A stretch of DNA of 64,000 nt, taken from Chitinophaga fulva. GTDB lineage: Bacteria > Bacteroidota > Bacteroidia > Chitinophagales > Chitinophagaceae. The notes beneath the pieces are model-generated. The model did not search any database. It saw only the letters and a program-made list of their open reading frames with translations, and was not told the origin of the DNA. The stretch spans positions 248,001 through 312,000 of the forward strand of contig NZ_JABBGC010000001.1 in the NCBI RefSeq assembly GCF_012927205.1, read 5' to 3'. This document shows, in pieces, positions 41,492 to 50,040 of this stretch (position 1 is its first letter; each line of letters opens with the position of its first letter). A program made the position numbers and the translations under genes.

Positions 41492-42247
41492 TCAGTGCCG
41501 GTGTCTTCTGAAATGATCCCAAAACCGTTGCCACCATGACCTCTTCCGGATGATACAAATACTTCCCATGGTAACAGTGTGCCGGGTGTAACCAACACCG
41601 GTAACGACCAACTCATTTAATGCTGTAACCGAGCGCTTTAGCATTATTTCCTGTGGCCCGGCCCCAGTCTGTCCATTCAATAAAATGGACTGCCTTTCAT
41701 ATCCGATCACACTGATTTCAAATACAGGGTATTTATGCTGCAACCCCGGTGGAATTGCAACACGGAACTTTCCTTCCGATGAAGAAGATGTACCAACACC
41801 CGGCTTACCCATGCATTTAATGGTAACAGCGGGGACGGGTGTACGATCTTCCGCATCGAGTATTCTTCCGGAAAACTCAAATGGCACACAGGAAGTATCA
41901 CAAGGAAGAGGTGTATTTACCCGGGTAGTGGTATCTACCTGTTGCGCCTTTATCACATCAGGAAAAATGATGGATAACAAAGTAGATAATGCAAACGCCG
42001 GTAATATTGACGGATGAATTTTTCCCTCTGCATGGATCTCTCTGCCAACCTGAGAAATATCAAACCGGCCACAAATATTTCCGGAAGAATTTCCTAGTTT
42101 ATCCAGTAACTCCTGATCGGATAACAAACTAAAATCAATAACTGTCTGCTCACACTGTTGACAATAGTTACCACCACAACCGGGCAACATGCTATCCCAT
42201 TGTTCATGACAGGGTTTGGGAATAGAAACAGTAATCGTTCTTTTCAT
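41492..42247 (-). CDS. Four-cysteine module protein with carboxypeptidase-like domain (paralog 2)
   Basis: 251 residues. The N-terminal module matches the paralogs at 10.9 and 49.3 kb: P-K-P-C (Cys13), C-x2-C (Cys29, Cys32), EQTVIDFS, a SDQEL helix and CGRF (Cys59); Cys24 is extra. A membrane helix follows at about 80-98. The outer part is a CarboxypepD_reg-like beta-sandwich (about 126-212, FSGRILDAEDRTPVPAVTI) with a conserved C-terminal tail. The arrangement suggests a cytosolic cysteine domain joined through the membrane to a periplasmic sandwich domain. Function unknown. Confidence 0.8.
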   Translation of the reverse strand: MKRTITVSIPKPCHEQWDSMLPGCGGNYCQQCEQTVIDFSLLSDQELLDKLGNSSGNICGRFDISQVGREIHAEGKIHPSILPAFALSTLLSIIFPDVIKAQQVDTTTRVNTPLPCDTSCVPFEFSGRILDAEDRTPVPAVTIKCMGKPGVGTSSSSEGKFRVAIPPGLQHKYPVFEISVIGYERQSILLNGQTGAGPQEIMLKRSVTALNELVVTGVGYTRHTVTMGSICIIRKRSWWQRFWDHFRRHRH

Positions 42248-42320
42248 AAGCGGGATATCAGTTCATTCTAATATAAAAAATCTGATGGATAAAAGAGATG
42301 GCTCTTTCGTCATGTCGGGA

Positions 42321-42358
42321 TAAAAAATGCCCGTTCAGAAAGCTGAACGGGCGCTTTT
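42321..42358. terminator. Hairpin terminator
   Basis: GCCCGTTCAG (42329-42338) pairs perfectly with 42343-42352 around AAAG. The minus strand ends in a T run, which suits the degraded minus-strand gene at 42433-42702. Confidence 0.8.
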
Positions 42359-42432
42359 GTTATTGGGGGTAACGTTACTAGTCCTTTATGATCATGCAAC
42401 CTGGCGTTATTACACAATATGGTGTACTCTCC

Positions 42433-42702
42433 TCAATGAGACTTTAGATCAAATAACTTCTGGGGTTTAGCTTTCGCTGGATGTATCCGGTGATTATGTT
42501 CCGGATAGTGATGTAAAACTACCGTGTTGTGGCAAACAATATGTCCCGCATTAACATCCGCCAGAAACGCTTCGATATTTGCCGCACTCTCCAAAATTTT
42601 CGCATGATATTTCCCATTGCGCTGAGGCGTATCTTCTGTAAACTTTTCTATAACACCAACGTGCTATGTTGAATAGCAGGGTTTTAGCTATATTTGAAAC
42701 AT
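42433..42702 (-). pseudogene. Degraded gene, minus strand
   Basis: From ATG at 42702 the frame reads MFQI, stop, LKPCYST, stop, then an unbroken HVGVIEKFTEDTPQRNGKYH, followed by 55 more codons with evident protein character (ILESAANIEAFLADVNAGH, then VCHNTVVLHHYPEHNHR, then KLFDLKSH) and TGA at 42433-42435. Two TAG codons break it near the start. A terminator on the same strand follows downstream. I do not recognise the family; the His-rich stretch could bind metal. Could be a live gene with a start I cannot see. Confidence 0.5.
42669..42696 (+). promoter_or_regulatory. Possible promoter of SusCD operon 2
   Basis: TTG (42669-42671) and TATATTTG (42689-42696), 17 bases apart, give a Bacteroidota-like promoter about 450 bases before the SusC start at 43145. 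If real, the mRNA has a very long leader. It lies inside the decayed gene and may be coincidental. Confidence 0.3.
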
Positions 42703-43144
42703 GCGAGCTAGATAACCAAAATCTGAATTAAATCCTTATTGCCCATAATATTTGCTGAATTGTTTGGAACCAAATCCATTCTGGTATTAGCGAAATAATC
42801 ATAAGTCTAAAAAAATTGTGCTGTTGCACCCTTGACGGGAAGAGAGAAACTTTTTCAACCTAAAAAATCTAAATAACCTATGATCAAAGTATCATCCAAA
42901 GCATCGTAACACTTGTTTTTCATTTTTTACACGAAGTAATTATTTAACGTCCATACTGTCATTTTTCGGGCTGCGTTCAGCCTGCATGATTGTTTTTGCC
43001 ATTTACAAGCATACTCGTGAGTGACCCACAGTAATCAAAGGAATTACCCCTGATTCTTTACTGAGCTCGGAGCCATGTACTGTAAGTGGTAGGGGAATTC
43101 CTGTCTTTAAATGTTATCTCAGAAAATCAAAATCTAAATTGCTC
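42703..43144. other. Long upstream region of SusCD operon 2
   Basis: No gene or clear hairpin is seen in these 442 bases. They are A/T-rich in the left part and end just before the SusC ATG. The length suggests regulatory content such as a leader or distant operator, but I can point to no specific element. Confidence 0.4.
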
Positions 43145-46100
43145 ATGAAAAATTTGCTACTCTTATGGCTGTTCGTGGCCAGCAGTATTGTGCATAGTTA
43201 TGCTCAGACACGGACAATCAATGGTAAAGTCTCAGATGCAAAAGACGGATCGCCCATACCAGGCGTTACGGTGAGTATCAGCGGCAGCAGAACAGGGACT
43301 ATGACTGGCCCCGACGGTAGTTACAAAATAGCGGTTGGAGACAATGCCTCGCTTGTTTTTTCCTATGTAGGTTTTCTTAGCCAAACAGTATCTACCAGCG
43401 GTAAAAGCCGCGTAGATGTTGCCATGCATGTAGATACCAAAGGCTTACAGGAAATCATCGTCACCGGTGTGGGTGCGGCCACTGACAGAAGAAAAGTCGC
43501 CATCGCCGTAGAATCATTGTCCGGAAAAGATCTGCCTAAAGTACCAGCCGCTTCTATCGATCAGGCGCTGGTAGGTAAAGTCGCCGGCGCGCAGATATCA
43601 TCTGTTTCTGGTCAACCAGGCCAACAGGCACAGATCATCTTACGCGGTATCAACTCACTGGGTGGTACGCAACCGATGATTCTCCTCGACGGTGTGCAAA
43701 TCAATGCTGGTAGCAGCCAAAACGGTTCTTCCGGTAACCTTTCTTCCAGGCTCGCAGACCTTGACCTGTCCAACATTGAAAGAGTCGAAGTGGTACAAGG
43801 TGCTGCTGCTGCTACTATCTACGGTGCACAGGGCGCCAACGGTGTCATCCAGCTCTTCTCCAAAAAAGGTTCCCGCTCCGGTAAGATCAATGTTAACTTC
43901 AGCTCAAGAGTAAGCTTTGACGATGTATTGAAAGGTAACTTCAAATATCTTTCCAAACACTATTATCCCACCGATGCGGAAGGATACATCATCGACCCTT
44001 CCGGAAAGCGCATCAAGCCCGATGCCAGAGGCATCTGGAACCAGCCTAACCGGGATATCACACCCAACACCGTAACAGATAAGAACTTCAAAGAGCCGAT
44101 ATACGATCACGTTGATCAGTTGTTTAAAAACAGTGCCCCCACTTACAACAACTCCATCAATATTTCCGGCGGCCGGGAAGGATATGATTTTGCACTCAAC
44201 CTCTCCAACCTCCAACAAACCAGTATTATCAATGGAGACTACAGCAGGACCAACCTTTCACTGAACGTAGGAGCGGACATCCTGAAAAACCTCAAACTGC
44301 GCTCCACTACACAGCTCATCACCTCCAAAAATACCACTGGCGCTATCACCGGCCAGAATAACATTTTCAGTGGCCTGGGCTCAGCGATGTCTTCTTATCC
44401 ATATGAGGATCTGCTGTTCAAAGATTCTATCGGTAACTACCCTTTCAATACCATCCTGACAGATAACTCCGTATATCCTTTCTACTCTTTTCAAAACAGG
44501 ACATATGAAGCTAAAACCAGTCGTATAGTACAGGGCATCAACCTCAATTATCAACCTATAAAGTTTGTTGAAATAGACTACAAATACGGTATCGATTACT
44601 ATCGCTACGATTTCACCAACTTCATTCATAACCAGGAAAAAACACTGACTCCCGGTAAAGGCATCGATCCGTTTAACGGAAAGCTGACCTATGACAGGGA
44701 CAACGAGACTACACAGAACTCCCTGTTGACCGTGTTCGTAAAAACAGACTTTGAACGCGACTTTAACATGAAACTCCCCATCACCACCTCCACTCAGTTT
44801 GCATACGACTGGCGTAAACGTGTGTATGGCAATATTGTCATGGAAGGTGTCGGTTTCGCCCCCTTCCCTCCCTTCACAATGGCTAATGCCGCCTCCAAAG
44901 CCAACGATGAAACCCGCGAGGAATTCGTGACCTACGGTTACCTGGTCAACCAACGCATTGATTACGGCAACCTGTTCGGTATCTCCGGTGGCGTAAGAGT
45001 GGACTACTCTTCTGCTTTCGGCCGCGGTACCAAACCATTCACCTTCGGTCGCAGTGACGCTTACTTCAGACTGGGCGAACTGTTAAAAATCCCCAGCATC
45101 TATGAACTGAAGCTCAGAGGTGCTTATGGCGCGGCCGGTATCCAACCTGGCGTTTATGACCGTCAGATTACCCTTGAAAAAGGCGCTATCGGCCAGGCCA
45201 ACTATCTCGTCCTCAAAGGAACGTTGAATAACCCTGACCTTACCGTAGAAACATCCAAAGAATTGGAAGTGGGTATCGACCTCGGTCTCGAATTGAGTAA
45301 AGGTATATGGTTCAGGAAACTCTCTGTTAATCCTACTTACTGGACAAGAAGCTCCAATAACGTTATCCGTGCTATCGATCTTTCGCCCTCTACCGGCGCA
45401 AGTGGTATCCTGACCAATGCGCTCACACTCAAATCCAACGGCTTCCAGTTCTCCTTCGATCTGGATGTGCTGGAAAGCAAAAAACTGTACTGGAATTTTG
45501 GCGTAAAATTCGGCAAACAACGCTCTATTGTTGACTACATCTCCAATCACAAACCCATCACCATCGGCGGTTCAGGTGAAGGTCAATTCGTATTGAAAGA
45601 AGGCGAAAGCGTAGGTGCTTTCTTTGGCGTTACTCCCCTCACCAGCCTCGACGAACTTCCTGGCACTGCTGTAAAAGGTAACTATGAAGTAGGTCCAAAC
45701 GGATATGTGGTAAATAAAAATACCAAAGCCGTTATGTTCGGCACTGAGAACAAAAAAATCGGTGACCCTACGCCTAAATTCAATATGAGCTTCAACAATA
45801 CGCTCACCTTCAACGGTCAGCTTACACTGTCCTTCCAGCTGGACTGGCAATATGGCGGTCAGATTTACAACCAGACACGTCAATGGCTATACGCCGATAA
45901 AATCAGCAGCGACCTGGAAAAACCGGTTACCATCAATGGCCAGACCGGCGCCTTCGTTGCTTATTACAACAGTATTTACAACACCAACACCACCAACTCC
46001 GTCTTTGTGGAAGATGGTTCCTTCCTGAGACTGCGTGACCTGACCCTGAACTACAGACTGGATAAATTCCTGACCAACAAATTCATCAACACCGCACAGA

Positions 46101-46258
46101 TCAGCCTAACAGGAAGAAACCTGTTCACCATCAGCAACTATTCAGGACTGGACCCTGAAGCCAGCGCACGCGTCAACAACCCGATCAGAAGAGGTATCGA
46201 TGTATACTCCTTCCCCAACTTCAGGTCCATACAAATTGGTGTAACGTTCGGTTTCTAA
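43145..46258 (+). CDS. SusC/RagA family TonB-linked outer-membrane protein
   Basis: 1037 residues from ATG 43145. Signal peptide (MKNLLLLWLFVASSIVHSYAQ, about 20), a carboxypeptidase-like domain (about 25-100), TonB-box-like QEIIVTG, plug (about 110-230, IILRGINSLGGTQPMILLDGV) and barrel, ending in ARVNNPIRRGIDVYSFPN and a C-terminal Phe. It imports a ligand delivered by the SusD protein encoded 18 bases downstream. An in-frame TTG at 43139 is rejected. This pair is unlike pair 1 in its plug and barrel, so a different substrate is likely. Confidence 0.96.
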   Translation: MKNLLLLWLFVASSIVHSYAQTRTINGKVSDAKDGSPIPGVTVSISGSRTGTMTGPDGSYKIAVGDNASLVFSYVGFLSQTVSTSGKSRVDVAMHVDTKGLQEIIVTGVGAATDRRKVAIAVESLSGKDLPKVPAASIDQALVGKVAGAQISSVSGQPGQQAQIILRGINSLGGTQPMILLDGVQINAGSSQNGSSGNLSSRLADLDLSNIERVEVVQGAAAATIYGAQGANGVIQLFSKKGSRSGKINVNFSSRVSFDDVLKGNFKYLSKHYYPTDAEGYIIDPSGKRIKPDARGIWNQPNRDITPNTVTDKNFKEPIYDHVDQLFKNSAPTYNNSINISGGREGYDFALNLSNLQQTSIINGDYSRTNLSLNVGADILKNLKLRSTTQLITSKNTTGAITGQNNIFSGLGSAMSSYPYEDLLFKDSIGNYPFNTILTDNSVYPFYSFQNRTYEAKTSRIVQGINLNYQPIKFVEIDYKYGIDYYRYDFTNFIHNQEKTLTPGKGIDPFNGKLTYDRDNETTQNSLLTVFVKTDFERDFNMKLPITTSTQFAYDWRKRVYGNIVMEGVGFAPFPPFTMANAASKANDETREEFVTYGYLVNQRIDYGNLFGISGGVRVDYSSAFGRGTKPFTFGRSDAYFRLGELLKIPSIYELKLRGAYGAAGIQPGVYDRQITLEKGAIGQANYLVLKGTLNNPDLTVETSKELEVGIDLGLELSKGIWFRKLSVNPTYWTRSSNNVIRAIDLSPSTGASGILTNALTLKSNGFQFSFDLDVLESKKLYWNFGVKFGKQRSIVDYISNHKPITIGGSGEGQFVLKEGESVGAFFGVTPLTSLDELPGTAVKGNYEVGPNGYVVNKNTKAVMFGTENKKIGDPTPKFNMSFNNTLTFNGQLTLSFQLDWQYGGQIYNQTRQWLYADKISSDLEKPVTINGQTGAFVAYYNSIYNTNTTNSVFVEDGSFLRLRDLTLNYRLDKFLTNKFINTAQISLTGRNLFTISNYSGLDPEASARVNNPIRRGIDVYSFPNFRSIQIGVTFGF

Positions 46259-46276
46259 AAACAAAAACTCACGATC

Positions 46277-47869
46277 ATGAAGAAAGTATTCCTTACAATA
46301 TTATCAGCATCCCTTCTTTTTAGTTGCAGTAAGAGCAGCCTGGACCTGTTGAACCCGAATGAGCCCACGCCGGCGGTGTTGAAAACAGAAGAAGGGTTGA
46401 TCAGAGGTACACTCGGCATCTATACCAAATTTGGTCTGGAATTCTGGTGGATCGCCTTGGCCAACCACGACGTTATGGGCGACAGTTACACGATCAGCGC
46501 CGGCAACTACTCCTGGAGATGGGTGAACCAGGTTTCAAAAATCAGCTTGTCCAACGGTACCGTGCTGACTCCCCCTCAGGGAGGCGCTCAGGGCACAGAA
46601 CTCAAAAACCGAAATGACCGCGCTTTTGGTAATGACAATGCCTTCTACAACGAATGGGCAGCTCTCTACTTTGTAAATAATCAGGCCAACCAGATCCTCG
46701 ACGTTACCGCCCAAAGCGATCTGGCCATGACTGGCGGCGCCGATGAAGTAGCTACCAAAAAAGCACTGATCCGCGCCTTTGCCTACTGGTGGAAAGGCTT
46801 TGCCTACTCCCGCATCGGCTCCATCTACATCGCCGGCGTACAAGCCGACAAGTTCGTGGATGGTACTCTGATGAACAACGAGTTCATTACACACGATGCC
46901 ATCGTAAAATTAGGCAACGACAACTTCGACGCCTGTGCGGCAGAACTGAACAAGGTGAGCAACATGAACGCCTACAATGCATTGTTCAAACGCCTGATTC
47001 CTGACTTCACCTTTACCGGCAAAGGTGGTGTCATAAGCCCCGACGCATGGAAAAGGCATATTGCTACCTATAAAGCCAGAAACCTCCTCGTCAACAAAAA
47101 GGTAGCCCAAATGACCAATGCAGACTGGACCAACGTATTAACCCTGGCTACCGCCGGTGTCGCCAAAGATGATAAGATCTTTACCATGCGCAGCGCAGAT
47201 GTGGGTGACCTCGTTTCCATCACAGCCTGGTCCCCGTACCGCCTGCAGATTGGCTGGGAGAACATCAGCGAACGTCTTGTCCAGGATTTCAAAGATGGTG
47301 ATGAACGTTTTACCCGCAACATAGACGGTCCGTATGCTCCATATGGCAACGAAAGAAACAGGGGCGCGCAATATGCTACCAGATGGTATCTCTATGAAAT
47401 AGGCGATGGTGGTGATTGGGCATCCACTACTAGCGGTCTTGCTGAACTCCCGGTAGCCTGCACCTATGAAGAAAATGAACTGATGATCGCAGAAGCTAAC
47501 ATCCGCCTCGGCAATATCGACGAAGGACTGAAACACATTGACAACGTTCGCGATTTTCAGAAATCAGGACTGGCACATGTTTCTGGTACCGGCCTTTCTC
47601 AAACCAATGCACTGGAAGAACTGCGCCGTGAAAGAAGAATTGGCCTCTTCCTGAAAAATGTGGCGTTCTATGATGCCAGAAGATGGGGCGTTACCGCACC
47701 TGCTGCACAGGGCGGTGGCCGTCAACACGTATGGGTCGTAAAACCGGATAATAAACTGGATACCGATGCCACTATCGAATACAACTACCTTGATTACTGG
47801 GACGTTCCGCAGAACGAGCTGGACTTCAATGCCCCGAGCAATACTTCTGCACCTGTAAGATCCAACTAA
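46277..47869 (+). CDS. SusD/RagB family lipoprotein
   Basis: 530 residues. Lipobox LLFSC, then LDLLNPNEPTPAVLKTEEGL typical of SusD starts, and a C-terminal domain with the usual ENELMIAEANIRLGN, ALEELRRERRIGLFLKN and PQNELDFN segments. Surface ligand-binding lid of the SusC barrel encoded upstream. Ends at a perfect hairpin. No glycoside hydrolase follows, so this is not a full polysaccharide utilisation locus in the window. Confidence 0.95.
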   Translation: MKKVFLTILSASLLFSCSKSSLDLLNPNEPTPAVLKTEEGLIRGTLGIYTKFGLEFWWIALANHDVMGDSYTISAGNYSWRWVNQVSKISLSNGTVLTPPQGGAQGTELKNRNDRAFGNDNAFYNEWAALYFVNNQANQILDVTAQSDLAMTGGADEVATKKALIRAFAYWWKGFAYSRIGSIYIAGVQADKFVDGTLMNNEFITHDAIVKLGNDNFDACAAELNKVSNMNAYNALFKRLIPDFTFTGKGGVISPDAWKRHIATYKARNLLVNKKVAQMTNADWTNVLTLATAGVAKDDKIFTMRSADVGDLVSITAWSPYRLQIGWENISERLVQDFKDGDERFTRNIDGPYAPYGNERNRGAQYATRWYLYEIGDGGDWASTTSGLAELPVACTYEENELMIAEANIRLGNIDEGLKHIDNVRDFQKSGLAHVSGTGLSQTNALEELRRERRIGLFLKNVAFYDARRWGVTAPAAQGGGRQHVWVVKPDNKLDTDATIEYNYLDYWDVPQNELDFNAPSNTSAPVRSN

Positions 47870-47890
47870 TCCTCTTTTCTCTTTCAATAC

Positions 47891-47921
47891 AAACGGGGAC
47901 GGCGTATAGCCGTCCCCGTTT
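47891..47921 (+). terminator. Terminator of SusCD operon 2
   Basis: AAACGGGGACGGC (47891-47903) pairs perfectly with 47909-47921 around GTATA, then T-rich sequence. Confidence 0.92.
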
Positions 47922-47989
47922 TCCATTTTTTAGTACATCTTCATAATGATTATCTTCGCGACAGTTTCTTTTTAAATTCAACTTTAGTC

Positions 47990-49213
47990 ATGAAAAAATC
48001 GTTATCCCTTTCCCTTTTAATCCTCTCCTTCTCATCTATTGCCCGTAGCCAGCTGCAAACCATTACCGATAGTGGCAACACTACTAACAACGCCCTGTTC
48101 ATTAATGGGTCTGGCAAATACAACATCGGTAACTATACCGGCCTGATGCTCTATTTTTATAATGGAGGCGGTTATGTGGATGTGGTGAATCCCGGTACAG
48201 CCACATTTCAGCCGCTGTTCCTCAGAGGGTCTTTCATCCAGACCAACAACAGGTTGCTTGTCAATAATGCCTCCGATGATGGCACTACCGCTTTACAGAT
48301 AAACGGCAATGCCGCTGCCGACAGATTTCGAAATAACTCCTCCTCATTCCGAAATGATAACTCCCGGAACTCTTTCAACAACTTTACCGCCCAGGGCGCT
48401 ACAATGTCCTATGGTTGGATTGCAGCTGACTTTGGCAACAACGATAATGCTGGGAACCGGGTAGTTATCGGGAACGCTCTTAATGGCAAAGCCATCATAG
48501 GCGCACATGACGGCGCCCTGGAACACTGGGCAAACCTCATCCTCCAACCTGAACGGCAATACGGTAATCTGGGCATCGGCACCGTTGATCCTACAGAAAA
48601 ACTTACTGTTTCAGGCAATACAGCCTCTGAGCGTTTCAGGAATATGGACGCGGCCTGGTCTGGCAACTCGAGAAACTCGTTTACCAATCTGATTGCACAG
48701 GAGAGCAGTAGTATCTCCCCGGGATGGATCGCAGCAGACTTTGGTAACAACAAAGATGCCGGCAACCGTGTGGTGATTGGTACCGCAGCCAATGGCAGCG
48801 CCATTGTGGGCAGTCATAATCATAATCTCACACAATGGCAGGACTTGATCCTGCAGCCGGTAAAAGACGAAGGAAACGTTGGCATCGGAACTACCACGCC
48901 ACAGTCCAAACTGGCCGTGGCTGGCACCATCACCGCGCAAAGGGTAAAAGTAACTGCTACCGGATGGCCGGATTATGTGTTCCATGCCAATTATGTGCTG
49001 CCGGCATTACAGGAAATAAAACAATACGTGAATACATATAAACATCTACCTAATATCCCAGCAGCAGCCGAAGTAGAGAAAAACGGACAAGATCTGGGAG
49101 AAATGAATAAACTGCTGCTACAGAAAGTGGAAGAACTCACTCTTTATATTATCCAGCAACAGGAGCAGATTGCTGCCATGAATGAACGGCTGAAGAAAGT
49201 AGAAAAACAATGA
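47990..49213 (+). CDS. Tail-fibre-like secreted protein with two repeats
   Basis: 407 residues. Signal peptide of about 20, then a strand-rich body in which two units of about 95 residues repeat (around 115-210 and 222-318): each has NSRNSF, GWIAADFGNN, AGNRVVIG, LILQP and ends in GNLGIGT or GNVGIGT. A C-terminal module (DYVFHANYVLPALQEIKQYVN) with a coiled coil (about 365-407) resembles the trimerising ends of phage-tail-fibre-like Bacteroidota proteins. Likely an extracellular trimer, perhaps adhesive. No phage genes are near. Confidence 0.75.
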   Translation: MKKSLSLSLLILSFSSIARSQLQTITDSGNTTNNALFINGSGKYNIGNYTGLMLYFYNGGGYVDVVNPGTATFQPLFLRGSFIQTNNRLLVNNASDDGTTALQINGNAAADRFRNNSSSFRNDNSRNSFNNFTAQGATMSYGWIAADFGNNDNAGNRVVIGNALNGKAIIGAHDGALEHWANLILQPERQYGNLGIGTVDPTEKLTVSGNTASERFRNMDAAWSGNSRNSFTNLIAQESSSISPGWIAADFGNNKDAGNRVVIGTAANGSAIVGSHNHNLTQWQDLILQPVKDEGNVGIGTTTPQSKLAVAGTITAQRVKVTATGWPDYVFHANYVLPALQEIKQYVNTYKHLPNIPAAAEVEKNGQDLGEMNKLLLQKVEELTLYIIQQQEQIAAMNERLKKVEKQ

Positions 49214-49224
49214 TACTTCATAAA

Positions 49225-49256
49225 AAAAGTCCGGCATTCAAGGTGCCGGGCTTTTT
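49225..49256. terminator. Bidirectional hairpin terminator
   Basis: AAAAGTCCGGCA (49225-49236) pairs with TGCCGGGCTTTT (49244-49255, one G-U pair). It ends the fibre-like gene and the convergent four-cysteine gene. Confidence 0.85.
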
Positions 49257-49264
49257 ATGAAAAA

Positions 49265-49951
49265 CTATCGATGCCACAATCTTTTCCATTTGTATTTGAG
49301 ACGCTGCCAGGGAGTAGCCTTTCTCACAAACGCACCACCAGCCACCACCACGCAACCACCCATTACCGCAGGCGTCAGTACCACATCCACTGTCTGCTGT
49401 CCTGTTAGCGGCACCTCCACCCTGTCAAACCCGATAAAAGAAAAGACCAGCGTCATATGCTGTTCCGGTGATATGGAAGGTACACTTAACTGATAAAGAC
49501 CTTGTTCATTTACTGCAGTACCTGTTTTCATTCCCTTGATGAACACACTGGTCCCTGGCACTACAGTACCATCTTTCTCTGTCACTTTTCCTGTAATGGT
49601 ACGCGACACGGTAGTATCACTGGTAGCAGACAACTGGTGATTGTCTGCCGCTGACGCGATAGCCGGCAGGCCGGCAGACAACATTACACCCAATACTGCA
49701 ACGGGCAATAGCGACGTCGCCTGCTGCTCCGGCAGTATCAGTCTGTCCAGCTGCGATTTCTTAAAACGCCCACAATACTTTTGGGAAGTGTCAGATAACA
49801 GCTCTATTAGCTGGCTATCGGAGAGAACAGAGAAATCAATGACTGACTTTTGGCAGCTTCCGCAGAAACGGCCGCGGGTGTCAGGGGTCATATCCTCCCA
49901 GGGTTGGTGGCATGGGTGCGGTATAGAAACAGTCAGGGGTATCTTTCGCAT
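49265..49951 (-). CDS. Four-cysteine module protein with carboxypeptidase-like domain (paralog 3)
   Basis: 228 residues. N-terminal module as at 10.9 and 41.5 kb: P-H-P-C (Cys14), C-x2-C (Cys30, Cys33), QKSVIDFS, a SDSQL helix, CGRF (Cys60-Gly-Arg-Phe) and QLDRL. Membrane helix at about 80-100, then a CarboxypepD_reg-like sandwich (about 118-190, ITGKVTEKDGTVVPGTSVF) and a basic C-terminus ending KYKWKRLWHR. Same architecture as paralog 2, so the two may be recent duplicates. Function unknown. Confidence 0.8.
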   Translation of the reverse strand: MRKIPLTVSIPHPCHQPWEDMTPDTRGRFCGSCQKSVIDFSVLSDSQLIELLSDTSQKYCGRFKKSQLDRLILPEQQATSLLPVAVLGVMLSAGLPAIASAADNHQLSATSDTTVSRTITGKVTEKDGTVVPGTSVFIKGMKTGTAVNEQGLYQLSVPSISPEQHMTLVFSFIGFDRVEVPLTGQQTVDVVLTPAVMGGCVVVAGGAFVRKATPWQRLKYKWKRLWHR

Positions 49952-49999
49952 AACTTAACAATATACTTTTAAGTTACACCTTTTGACTGAAAACGTACA

Positions 50000-50025
50000 G
50001 CCGGTGCTGTTATAACAGCACCGGC
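50000..50025. repeat. 26-base perfect palindrome
   Basis: GCCGGTGCTGTTA followed by its exact reverse complement, with no spacer. It lies 49 bases beyond the four-cysteine start and 16 bases from the aldo/keto reductase stop. It could be a terminator without T tract for the reductase gene or a dimer-binding operator. Confidence 0.6.
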
Positions 50026-50040
50026 CACACTAACAGCATA

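Noticed and set aside
47990..49213. Prophage remnant around the fibre-like gene
   Set aside because: No capsid, portal, terminase or integrase genes are near, and the protein has a signal peptide.
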